NCBI GenBank assembly: GCA_036417435.1
Contig: CM070910.1
Coordinates: 74,384,784 to 74,448,783, forward strand
DNA length: 64,000 bases
Origin: Inia geoffrensis
Taxonomy: Eukaryota > Chordata > Mammalia > Artiodactyla > Iniidae
Reading direction: 5' to 3'
Part shown: positions 34,710 to 46,873 of the stretch, one piece after another
Numbering within the stretch: the stretch's first letter is position 1
Layout of the letters: each line of letters opens with the position of its first letter
Translations under genes and position numbers: made by a program
Notes under the pieces: generated by a model
Seen by the model: the letters and a program-made list of their open reading frames with translations, nothing else
Databases searched by the model: none
Told to the model about the DNA's origin: nothing

Positions 34710-36443
34710 CGACTACGCATGAACTACATTTCAAAACACAACACAGTCTCACATTTACAAAAGAAATTTATGCTTGCTTAAGGTCAAAGGAGAGTGGGGA
34801 GGCTGCATAAAACCAGAGATGGACATTAGGACAGATACCATTCCATAAGCCAAATATATATTAGACAAGACCTACTCCTCGCTCAACCAAATGGACTCAA
34901 CACCCCTTATTCAATACCTAGGAATATACCTGACTGTGAAGAAACTTAAAGCCCATACATTTATAGGTCTCCATAAGAAAATCACTTGTATACAGCAGCA
35001 TACCCACAGCAGTGTAAATAAGCTAAATCCCCTTATAAAAATAAATTTGAAAAAGAAAGCACAAGGACTGTGAAATAGAGAGAAATTCTTAAATAAGTCC
35101 TTGAGGGCTTGCGAGAAATCTTGGATTTACCACATCTACTTCACCAGCTGTGGGAGAGATAAGGCTGGACACTTGGGACTGATACTATTGGTGAGGGAAT
35201 GCAGACCCTCTGAGGTAATGGTGCATGATTCCCATTCCACGGGTCCCAAATCTCCACGTTTAAGGGATTTATCCTTCAGCTAAAATATGCATGGAAAACC
35301 CAGAATATGGTCCACGAAGTGATCAGGCAAAATTTCTAAAACTTTTCGCCATTTTCCCCCCCGGTACTCGAGTTCGCCTTTCCTGATGCGATATTAACAT
35401 TCTCCCCACTTGGAGAGTCAGTGCCTTTGACCTCTTGTTTGGCACAGTTTGCAATTTCTGTGGAAGATGATCAGGAATAAGGAGAACCAATGAGCGGCTA
35501 ATTCGATGTGTTTGGGCGGGCACATTGAATTCTGATTTCCGTACAGGAAGAAAAATTCACCAAAGGCTCAGCGTGCCATGCCGGAACGAGATAAGGGCCT
35601 AAAGCAATTCTTTAGGTTTGCGGTCAGCTCACAAGAAAGCGAGTTGAGGAAAGGAGATTTTTGGCACTGTAACTCACAATCCTGCAGAGTTCCAAATTTC
35701 CCCTACCATCCAAAAATTTATTGAAGGAAGGCTCTGAAGAGGACTTGAACGCGACGAAGAATTACAGAAAACAGATATCAGGTGGTAGATGAGAATTGCT
35801 CTGAAATCGTAGGAAAAGAGGCAGCAGTTCGACAGTGATGCACTTGGCCAAAAAGGGCGTATGCGTTTTTTCCTGAATATATTCATGAAAAAACGCATAC
35901 GCCCTTTTTGGCCAACGAAGCAACCCTGCAATGGAAATCCGCACCACAATGAAGTCTCACTTCCAACCGATCAAAAGGGCCCTCCGAAAAAAGTGTAAAA
36001 CCCAGAGAGGAGGAGAGGCCATGGAGAACCGGCATCCTTGTTATGCTGATGGGCGGGATGTAAATTGCCAACAGCCACTCTGGAGAAGTGGATGGTGTTT
36101 CCTGGAACAAAGAAAAAACCAAGCTAGAGAGCCTAGGGCACTTCCACTTATGGTGCTATAGATTCGGAAAATTTAAATGAAAAAGACAGAGCCACACCAA
36201 AGTTTGGGGCTGCTCTGTGTACGGTAACCTTCACTATGGTACAACTTCAATAGCCCAGAAAGAGAAAAATGGATATAGAAGTTGTGGTACATCCCTACAA
36301 TGGAATATCACTCAACAATGAAATCAATGGCCACAGACCAGTAGCAGCATAATGAATGGATTTAGTTACGATGATTCTAAGTGAAATAAGTCACACAGAA
36401 AAAGAAACTTCATAAGATATCACTAATACCGGGAATGGAAACA
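34710..36443 (+). repeat. Satellite monomer 21 (1,734 bp)
   Basis: The 5' third matches monomer 18. The middle (aaaacttttcgcc near 35339, cattgaattctgatttccg near 35524, atttcccctaccatcc near 35696) matches monomer 24. The usual EcoRI site is lost (gaaaaattcacc) and another appears about 23 bases upstream. The palindrome is at 35844-35915 with one mismatch (attcatgaa). Confidence 0.96.
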
Positions 36444-38178
36444 CGACTACGCATGAACTACATTTCAAAACACAACACAGTCTCACATTTACAAAAGAAA
36501 TTTATGCTTGCTTAAGGTCAAAGGAGAGTGGGGAGGCTGCATAAAACCAGAGATGGACTTTAGGACAGATACCATTCCATAAGCCAAATATATATTAGAC
36601 AAGACCTACTCCTCGCTCAACCAAATCGACTCAACACCCCGTATTCAAAACCTAGGAATAAACCTGACTGTGAAGAAATTTAAAACCCATACATTTATAG
36701 GTCTCCATAAGGAAATCACTTGTGTACAGCAGCATACACACAACAGTGTAAATAATCTAAATCCCCTTATAAAAATAAATTTGAAAGAGAAAGCACAAGG
36801 ACTGTGAAATAGAGAGAAATTCTTAAATAAGTCCTTGAAGTCTTGCGAGAAATCTTGGATTTACCACCTCTACATCCACAGCTGGGGGACAGATAAGGCT
36901 GGACACTTGGGGCTGATACTATTGGTGAGGGAATGCAGACCCTCTGAGGTAATGGTGCATGATTCCCATTCCACGGGTCCCAAATCTCCACGTTTAAGGG
37001 ATTTATCCTTCAGCTAAAATATGCATGGAAATCCCAGAATATGTTCCACGAAGTGATCAGGCAAAATTTCTAAAATTCATCGCCATTTTCCCCCCCGGTA
37101 CTTGAGTTCGCCTTTCCAGATGCGATATTAACATTCTCCCCACTTGGAGAGTCAGTGTCTTTCACCTCTTGTTTGGCACAGTTTGCAATTTCTGTGGAAG
37201 ATGAGCAGGAATAAGGAGAACCAATGAGCGGCTAACTCGATGTGTTTGGACGGGCACACTGAACGATGATTTCCCTACAGGAAGAAGAATTCACCAAAGG
37301 CTCAGCGTGCCATGCCGGAACGAGATTAGGACCTGAAGCAATTATTCGGGTTTGCGGTCAGGTCACAAGAAAGCGAGTTGAGAAAAGGAGATTTTTGGCA
37401 CTGTAACTCACAATCCTGCGGAGTTCCAAATGACCCCTATCATCCAAAAATTTATTGAAGGAAGACTGTGAAGAGGACTTGAACACGACAAAGAATTGCA
37501 GAAAACAGATATCAGGTGGTAGATAAGAATTTCTCTGAAATCGTAGGAAAAGAGGCAGCAGTTCGACAGTGATGCACTTGGCCAAAAAGGGCGTATGCGT
37601 TTTTTCCTGAATATATTCAGGAAAAAACGCATACGCCCTTTTTGGCCAACCAAGAAAGCCTGCAATGGAAATCCGCACTACAAGGAAGTCTCACTTCGCA
37701 CCGATCAAAAGGGCCCTCCGAAAAAAATGTAAAATCCAGAGAGTCAGGACAGGCCATGGAGAACCGGCATCCTTGTTATGCTGATGGGAGGGATGTAAAT
37801 TGCCAACAGCCACTCTGGAGAAGTGGATGGTGTTTCCTGGAACAAAGAAAAAACCAAGCTAGAGAGCCTAGGGCACTTCCACTTATGGTGTTATAGATTC
37901 GGAAAATTTAAATGAAAAAGAAAGAGCCACACCAAAGTTTGGGGCTGCTCTGTGTACGGGAACCTTGACTATGGTACAACTTCAATAGCCCAGAAAGAGA
38001 AAACTGGATACAGAAGTTGTGGTATATCCCTACAATGGAATATCACTCAACAATGAAATCAATGGCCACAGACCAGTAGCAGCATAATGAGTGGATTTAG
38101 TTACGATGATTCTAAGTGAAATAAGTCACACAGAAAAGGAAACATCATAAGATATCACTAATACCGGGAATGGAAACA
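36444..38178 (+). repeat. Satellite monomer 22 (1,735 bp)
   Basis: The 5' part is close to monomer 19 (attcaaaacctaggaataaacc) and the unique segment is zone B type (gctgggggacag). The 3' part is near consensus and the palindrome at 37578-37649 is perfect. It has aaactgg near 38003, a base otherwise typical of zone C. Confidence 0.96.
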
Positions 38179-39921
38179 CGACTACGCATGAACTGCATTT
38201 CAAAACACAACAGAGTCTCACATTTACAAAAGAAATTTATGCTTGCTTAAGGTCAAAGGAGAGTGGGGAGGCTGCATAATACCAGAGATGGACATTAGGA
38301 CAGATACCATTCCATAAGCCAAATATATATTAGACAAGACCTACTCCTCGCTCAACCAAATCGACGCAACACCCCGTATTCAAAACCTAGGAATATACCT
38401 GACTGTGAAGAAACTTAAATCCCATACATTTATAGGTCTCCATAAGAAAATCATTTGTGTACAGCAGCATACACACAGCAGTGTAAATAAGCTAAATCCC
38501 CTTATAAAAATAAATTTGCAAAGGAAAACACAAGGACTCCTAAAATAGAGAGAAATTCTTCAATAAGTCCTTCAGGTTTTGTGAGGAATCTTGGATTTAC
38601 CACCTCTACATCCAAAGCTGGGGGAGAGATAAGGCTGGACACTTGGGGCTGATAGGATTGGTGAGGTTTGGTGAGAGAATGCAGACCCTTTGATGTAATG
38701 GTGCATGGGTCCCTTTCCAAGGGTCCCAAATCTCGAGGATTAAGGGATTTATCCTTCAGGTAAAATATGAATGGAAAACCCAGAATATTGTCCACCAAGT
38801 GACCAGGCAATATTTCTAAGACTCATCGCCATTTTCGCCCCCTGGGACTCGAGTTCGCCGTTCCAGATGCGTTAGTAACACTCTCCCCACTTGGAAAGTC
38901 TTTGCTTTTAACTTCTCATTTGGCACAGTTTGCAATTTCTGCGGTTGATGAACAGAAATAAGGAAAACCAATGAGCGACTAACTCTGCATTTGAAGGGGA
39001 ACATTGAACTCTGATTTCCCTCCAGGAAGAAGAATTCACCAAAGGCTCAGCGTGACATGCCGGAACGAGAGAAGGGCCTGAAGCAATTTTTAAGGTTTGC
39101 GGTCAGCTCACAAGAAAGAGAGTTGAGAAAAGGAGATTTTTGGCACCGTAACTCACAATCCTGCAGAGTTCCAAAAGACCCCTATTATCCAAAAATTTAT
39201 TGAAGGAAGGCTGTAAAGAAGACTTGAATAGGACGCAGAATTGCAGAAAACTGATATCAGGGGGTAGATAAGAATTGCTCTGAAATCGTAGGAAAACAGG
39301 CAGCATTTCGCCAGTGATGCACTTGGCCAAAAAGGGCATATGCGTTTTTTCCTGAATGTAATCAGGAAAAAACACATACGCCCTTTTAGGCCAACCAAGC
39401 ACCTGCAACTGAAATCTGCACTACAATGAAGTCTCCTTTCCCACCGATTCAAAGGGCCGTCCGAAAAATGTGTAAAATCCAGAGAGGCAGGACACTTCAT
39501 GGAGATCAGGCAGCTTTGTTATGCTGATGGGCGGGATGTAAATTGCCAACAGCCACTCTGGAGAAGTGGATGGTGTTTCCTGGAACAAAGAAAAAACCAA
39601 GCTGGAGAGCCTAGGGCACTTCCACATATGGTGCTATATATTCGGAAAATTTAAATGAAAAAGACACAGCCACACCAAAGTCTGGGGCTGCTCTGTGTAC
39701 GGGAACCTTGACTATGGTACAACTTCATTAGCCCAAAAAGAGGAAAATGGATATAGAAGTTGTGGTACATCCCTACAGTGGATTATCACTCAACAGTGAA
39801 ATCAATGGCAACAGACCAGTAGCAGCATAATGAGTGGATTTAGTTACGATGATTCTAAGTGAAATAAGTCACACAGAAAAAGAAACATCATAAGATATCA
39901 CTAATACCGGGAATGGAAACA
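38179..39921 (+). repeat. Satellite monomer 23 (1,743 bp), strongly diverged (K type)
   Basis: It has the 10-bp insertion (near 38665) and the other K-type bases of monomers 20, 25 and 27, but its first ~330 bases are ordinary. Unlike 20 and 27, the L1 part stays diverged beyond the palindrome (39323-39394, about four mismatches). There it shows actacaatgaagtctcc, gggccgtccg and gacacttcatgg. Confidence 0.96.
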
Positions 39922-41657
39922 CGACTACGCATGAACTGCATTACAAAGCACAACAGAGTCTCACATTTACAAAAGAAACTTATGCTTGCTTAAGGGGAAA
40001 GGAAAGTGAGGAGGCTGCATAAAATCAGAGGTTGACATTAGGACAGATACCATTCCATAAACCAAATATATATTAGACAAGACCTACTTCTTGCTCAACC
40101 AAATGGACTCAACACCCCATATTCATAACATAGGAATATACCTGACTGTGAAGAAACTGAAAACCCATACATTTATAGGTCTCCATAAGAAAATCATTTG
40201 TGTACAACAGCATACACACAGCAGTGTAAATAAGCTAAATCCCCTTATAAAAATAAATTTGAAAAGGAAAACACAAGGACTCCTGAAATAGAGAGAAATT
40301 CTTCAATAAGTCCTTCAGCTCTTGTGAGGAATCTTGGATTTACCACGTCTACATCCACAGCTGGGGGAGAGATAAGGCTGGACACTTGGGGCTGATACTA
40401 TTGGTGAGGGAATGCAGACCCATTGAGGTAATGGTGCATGGTTCCCATTCCACGTGTCCCAAATCTCCACGTTTAAGGGATTTATACTTCAGCCAAAATA
40501 CGCATGGAAAACCCAGAATATGGTCCACGAAGTGATCAGGCAAAATTTCTAAAACTTTTCGCCATTTTCACCCCCTGGCACTCGAGTTCGCCGTTCCAGA
40601 TGCGATATTAACATTCTCCCCACTTGGAGAGTCAGTGCCTTTGACCTCTTGTTTGGCACAGTTTGCAATTTCTGTGGAAGATGATCAGGAATAAGGAGAA
40701 CCAATGAGCGGCTAATTCGATGTGTTTGGGCGGGCACATTGAATTCTGATTTCCGTACAGGAAGAAAAATTCACCAAAGGCTCAGCGTGCCATGCCGGAA
40801 CGAGATAAGGGCCTAAAGCAATTCTTTAGGTTTGCGGTCAGCTCACAAGAAAGCGAGTTGAGGAAAGGAGATTTTTGGCACTGTAACTCACAATCCTGCA
40901 GAGTTCCAAATTTCCCCTACCATCCAAAAATTTATTGAAGGAAGGCACTGAAGAGGACTTGAACGCGACGAAGAATTACAGAAAACAGATATCAGGTGGT
41001 AGATGAGAATTGCTCTGAAAGCGTAGGAAAAGAGGCAGCAGTTCGACAGTGATGCACATGGACAAAAAGGGCATATGCGTTTTTTCTTGAATATATTCAG
41101 GAAAAAACGCATACGCCCTTTTTGGCCAACAAAGCAACCCTGCAATGGAAATCCGCACCACAATGAAGTCTCACTTCCCACCGATCAAAAAGGCCGTCCG
41201 AAAAAAGTGTAAAATCCAGAGAGGAGGAGAGGCCATGGAGAACCGGCATCCTTTTTATGCTGATGGGCGGGATGTAAATTGCCAACAGCCACTCTGGAGA
41301 ACTGGATGGTGTTTCCTGGAACAAAGAAAAAAACAAGCTACAGAACCTAGTGCACTTCCACTTATGGTGCTATAGATTCGGAAAATTTAAATGAAAAAGA
41401 CACAGCCACACCAAAACTTGGGTCTGCTCTGTTTACGGGAATCTTGACTATGGTACAACTTCAATAGCCGAGAAAGAGAAAAATGGATATAGAAGTTGTG
41501 GTACATACCTACAATGGAATATCACTCAACAATGAAATCAATTGCATCAGGCCAGTAGCAGCATAATGAGTGGATTTACGTACGATGATTCTAAGTGAAA
41601 TAAGTCACACAGAAAAAGAAACATCATAAGATATCACTAATACCGGGAATGTAAACA
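39922..41657 (+). repeat. Satellite monomer 24 (1,736 bp)
   Basis: This is a three-way mosaic. The 5' part is private and diverged, with L1-like gaaacttatg and aaggggaaagg near 39975-40003. The middle matches monomer 21 (aaaacttttcgcc, ctgatttccgtacagg) and the 3' half matches monomer 19. The palindrome region is 41058-41129; its right arm is intact and its left arm is mutated. Confidence 0.96.
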
Positions 41658-43395
41658 CGACTACGCATGAACTGCATTTCAAAACACAACAGAGTCTCAC
41701 ATTTACAAAAGAAACTTATGCTTGCTTAAGGGGAAAGGAGAGTGGGGAGGCTGCATAAATCCAGAGGTTGACGTTAGTCCAGAAACCATTCCATAAGCCA
41801 AATATATATTAGACACGACCTACTCCTTCCTCAACCAAATGGACTCAACACCCTGTATTCAAAACCTAGGAATATACCTGACCATGAAGAATCTTAAAAG
41901 CCATATATTTACAGGTCTCCATTAGAAAATAATGTGTGTAGCACAGCATAAACACAGCAGTGAAAATAAGCTAAAATCCCTTATAAAAAAATATTAAAAA
42001 CAAAACACAAAAATTGGGAAATAGAAATTCTTAAATAAGTCCTTCAGGGCTTTTGAGGAATCTTGGATTTACCACCTCTACATCCAAAGCTGGGGGAGAG
42101 ATAAGGCTGGACACTTGGGGCTGATAGGATTGGTGAGGTTTGGTGAGAGAATGCAGACCCTTTGATGTAATGGTGCATGGTTCCCTTTCCAAGGGTCCCA
42201 AATCTCCAGGTTTAAGGGATTTATCCTTCAGGTAAAATATGAATGGAAAACTGAGAATATCATCCACCAAGTGACCAGGCAATATTTCTAAAACTCATCG
42301 CCATTTCCGCCCCCTGGTACTCGAGTTCGCCGTTCCAGATGCGTTAGTAACACTCTCCCCACTTGGAAAGTCTGTGCTTTTAACCTCTCGTTTGGCACAG
42401 TTTGCAATTTCTGCAGTAGATGAACAGAAATAAGGAGAACCAATGAGCGAGTAACTCTGCGTTTGAAGGGACACATTGAACTCTTATTTCCCTGCAGGAA
42501 GAAGAATTCATCAAAGGCTCAGTGTGCCATGCCGGAACGAGATTAGGGCCTGAAGCAATTATTCGGGTTTGCGGTCAGGTCACAAGAAAGCGAGTTGAGA
42601 AAAGGAGATTTTTGGCACTGTAACTCACAATCCTGCGGAGTTCCAAATGACCCCTATCATCCAAAAATTTATTGAAGGAAGACTGTGAAGAGGACTTGAA
42701 CACGACGCAGAATTGCAGAAAACAGATATCAGGTGGTAGATAAGAATTGCTCTGAAATCGTAGGAAAAGAGGCAGCAGTTTGACAGTGATGCACTTGGCC
42801 AAAAAGGGCGTATGTGTTTTTTCCTGAATATATTCAGGAAAAAACGCATACGCCCTTTTTGGCCAACCAAGCAAGCCTGCAATGGAAATCCGCACTACAA
42901 GGAAGTCTCACTTCCCACCGATCAAAAGGGCCCTCCGAAAAAAATGTAAAATCCAGAGAGGCAGGACAGGCCATGGAGAACCGGCAGCCTTGTTATGCTG
43001 ATGGGCGGGATGTAAATTGCCAACAGCCACTCTGGAGAAGTGGATGGTGTTTCCTGGAACAAAGAAAAAAACAAGCTAGAGAGCCTAGCGCACTTCCACT
43101 TATGGTGCTATAGATTCGGAAAATTTAAATGAAAAAGAAAGAGCCACACCAAAGTTTGGGGCTGCTCTGTGTACGGGAACCTTGACTATGGTACAACTTC
43201 AATAGCCCAGAAAGAGAAAAATGGATATAGAAGATGTGGTACATCCCTACAATGGAATATCACTCAACAATGAAATCAATGGCCAAAGACCAGTAGCAGC
43301 ATAATGAGTGGATTTAGTTACGATGATTCTAAGTGAAATAAGTCACACAGAAAAAGAAACATCATAAGATATCACTAATACCGGGAATGGAAACA
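41658..43395 (+). repeat. Satellite monomer 25 (1,738 bp), K type with consensus 3' end
   Basis: It is nearly the same as monomer 20 up to ~42520, including the 10-bp insertion and the missing GAGA. Between about 42520 and 42560 it changes to the consensus type and stays so to the end. The palindrome at 42795-42866 has one mismatch (gtatgtg) that monomer 26 shares. Confidence 0.96.
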
Positions 43396-45128
43396 CGACT
43401 ACGCATGAACTGCATTTCAAAACACAACAGAGTCTCACATTTACAAAAGAAATTTATGCTTGCTTAAGGTCAAAGGAGAGTGGGGAGGCTGCATAAAACC
43501 AGAGATTGACATTAGGACAGATACCATTCCATAAGCCAAATATATTAGACAAGGCCTACTCCTCGCTCAACCAAATAGACTCAACACCCCGTATTCAATA
43601 CCTAGGAATATACCTGACTGTGAAGAAACTTAAAACCCATACATTTATAGGTCTCCATAAGAAAATCACTTGTGTACAGCAGCATACACACAGCAGTGTA
43701 AATAAGCTACATCCCCTTATAAAAATAAATTTGAAAAAGAAAGCACAAGGAATGTGAAATAGAGAGAAATTCTTAAATAAGTCCTTGAGGGCTTGCGAGA
43801 AATCTTGGATTGACAACCTCTACATCCACAGCTGTGGGAGAGATAAGGCTGGACACTTGGGGCTGATACTATTGGTGAGGGAATGCAGACCCTTTGAGGT
43901 AATGGTGCATGATTCCCATTCCACGGGTCCCAAATCTCCACATTTAAGGGATTTATCCCTCAGCTAAAATATGCATGGAAATCCCAGAATATGGTCCACG
44001 AAGTGATCAGGCAAAATTTCTAAAATTCATCGCCATTTTCCCCCCCGGTACTCGAGTTCGCCTTTCCAGATGCGATATTAACATTCTCCCCACTTGGAGA
44101 GTCAGTGCCTTTGACCTCTTGTTTGGCACAGTTTGCAATTTCTGTGGAAGATGAGCAGGAATAAGGAGAACCAATGAGCGGCTATCTCGATGTGTTTGGA
44201 CCGGCACACTGAACGATGATTTCCCTACAGGAAGAAGAATTCACCAAAGGCTCAGCGTGCCATGCCGGAACGAGATTAGGGCCTGAAGCAATTATTCGGG
44301 TTTGCGGTCAGCTCACAAGAAAGCGAGTTAAGAAAAGGAGATTTTTGGCACGGTAACTCACAATCCTGCGGAGTTCCAAATGACCCCTATCATCCAAAAA
44401 TTTATTGAAGGAAGACTGTGAAGAGGACTTGAACACGACACAGAATTGCAGAAAACAGATATCAGGTGGTAGATAAGAATTGCTCTGAAATCGTAGGAAA
44501 AGAGGCAGCAGTTTGACAGTGATGCACTTGGCCAAAAAGGGCGTATGTGTTTTTTCCTGAATATATTCAGGAAAAAACGCATACGCCCTTTTTGGCCAAC
44601 CAAGCAAGCCTGCAATGGAAATCCGCACTACAAGGAAGTCTCACTTCCCACCGATCAAAAGGGCCCTCCGAAAAAAATGTAAAATCCAGAGAGGCAGGAC
44701 AGGCCATGGAGAACCGGCAGCCTTGTTATGCTGATGGGCGGGATGTAAATTGCCAACAGCCACTCTGGAGAAGTGGATGGTGTTTCCTGGAACAAAGAAA
44801 AAAACAAGCTAGAGAGCCTAGGGCACTTCCACTTATGGTGCTATAGATTCGGAAAATTTAAATGAAAAAGAAAGAGCCACACCAAAGTTTGGGGCTGCTC
44901 TGTGTACGGGAACCTTGACTATGGTACAACTTCAATAGCCCAGAAAGAGAAAACTGGATATAGAAGTTGTGGTACATCCCTACAATGGAATATCACTCAA
45001 CAATGAAATCAATGGCCACAGACCAGTAGCAGCATAATGAGTGGATTTAGTTACGATGATTCTAAGTGAAATAAGTCACACAGAAAAAGAAACATCATAA
45101 GATATCACTAATACCGGGAATGGAAACA
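43396..45128 (+). repeat. Satellite monomer 26 (1,733 bp)
   Basis: This is the first copy with the ggattgacaacctc form that becomes ggattgaccacctc in zone C. It lacks one TA pair in ccaaatatattag near 43538. The palindrome at 44528-44599 carries the same gtatgtg mismatch as monomer 25. Confidence 0.96.
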
Positions 45129-46873
45129 CGACTACGCATGAACTGCATTTCAAAACACAACAGAGTCTCACATTTACAAAAGAAATTTATGCTTGCTTAA
45201 GGTCAAAGGAGTGTGGGGAGGCTGCATAAAACCAGAGATGGACATTAGGACAGATACCATTCCATAAGCCAAATATATATTAGACAAGACCTACTCCTCG
45301 CTCAACCAAATCGACACAACACCCCGTATTCAAAACCTAGGAATATACCTGACTGTGAAGAAACTTAAATCCCATACATTTATAGGTCTCCATAAGAAAA
45401 TCATTTGTGTACAGCAGCATACACACAGCAGTGTAAATAAGCTAAATCCCCTTATAAAAATAAATTTGAAAAGGAAAACACAAGGACTCATGAAATAGAG
45501 AGAAATTCTTCAATAAGTCCTTCAGGTCTTGTGAGGAATCTTGGATTTACCACCTCTACATCCAAAGCTGGGGGAGAGATAAGGCTGGACACTTGGGGCT
45601 GATAGGATTGGTGAGGTTTGGTGAGAGAATGCAGACCCTTTGATGTAATGGTGCATGGGTCCCTTTCCAAGGGTCCCAAATCTCCAGGTTTAAGGGATTT
45701 ATCCTTCAGGTAAAATATGAATGGAAAACCCAGAATATCGTCCACCAAGTGACCAGGCAATATTTCTAAGACTCATCGCCACTATCGCCCCCTGGGACTC
45801 GAGTTCGCCGTTCCAGATGCGTTATTAACACTCTCCCCACTTGGAAAGTCTTTGCTTTTAACTTCTCATTTGGCACAGTTTGCAATTTCCGCGGTAGATG
45901 AACAGAAATAAGGAGAACCAATGAGCGAGTAACTCTGCATTTGAAGGGGCACATTGAACTCTGATTTCCCTCCAGGAAGAAGAATTCACCAAAGGCTCAG
46001 CGTGACATGCCAGAACGAGATTAGGGCCTGAAGCAATTCTTCAGGTTTGTGGTCAGCTCACAAGAAAGAGAGTTGAGAAAAGGAGATTTTTGGCACCGTA
46101 ACTCACAATCCTGCAGAGTTCCAAAAGACCCCTATCATCCAAAAATTTATTGAAGGAAGGCTGTAAAGAAGACTTGAATAGGACGCAGAATTGCAGAAAA
46201 CTGATATCAGGGGGTAAATAAGAACTGCTCTGAAAGCGTAGGAAAAGAGGCAGCAGTTCGACAGTGATGCACTTTGCCAAAAAGGGCGTATGCGTTTTTT
46301 CCTGAATATATTCAGGAAAAAACGCATACGCCCTTTTTGGTCAAGCAAGCAAGCCTGCAATGGAAATCCGCACTACAAGGAAGTCTCACTTCCCACCGAT
46401 CAAAAGGACCCTCCGAAAAAAGTGTAAAATCCAGAGAGGCAGGACAGGCCATGGAGAACCGACAGCCTTGTTATGCTGATGGGCGGGATGTAAATTGCCA
46501 ACAGCCACTCTGGAGAAGTGGATGGTGTTTCCTGGAACAAAGAAAAAAGCAAGCTAGAGAGCCTAGGGTACTTCCACTTATGGTGCTATAGATTCAGAAA
46601 ATTTAAATGAAAAAGACAGAGCCACACCAAAGTTTGGGGCTGCTCTGTGTACGGGAACCTTGACTATGGTACAATTTCAATAGCCCAGAAAGAGAAAAAT
46701 GGATATAGAAGTTGTGGTACATCCCTACAATGGAATATCACTCAACAATGAAATCAATGGCCACAGACCAGTAGCAGCATAATGAGTGGATTTAGTTACG
46801 ATGATTCTAAGTGAAATAAGTCACAAAGAAAAAGAAACATCATAAGATATCACTAATACCGGGAATGGAAACA
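45129..46873 (+). repeat. Satellite monomer 27 (1,745 bp), K type
   Basis: This is the longest copy. The 5' ~350 bases resemble monomer 23. The unique segment is K type with the 10-bp insertion near 45610, and the L1 part after the palindrome is near consensus. The palindrome core at 46273-46344 is intact, but both outer ends are changed (actttgcc and ggtcaagc), as in monomer 20. Confidence 0.96.

Larger units (their letters stand above)
26030..46873 (+). repeat. Zone B: diverged island, monomers 16-27
   Basis: Substitutions and small indels are visibly denser here than in either flank. It holds the four strongly diverged monomers (20, 23, 25, 27) and copies with L1-like bases that the flanking zones have lost. 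Monomer 18 resembles 21, 19 resembles 22 and 20 resembles 23, which suggests a three-monomer block of about 5,207 bp. Palindromes are perfect only in monomers 17 and 22. Confidence 0.8.
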
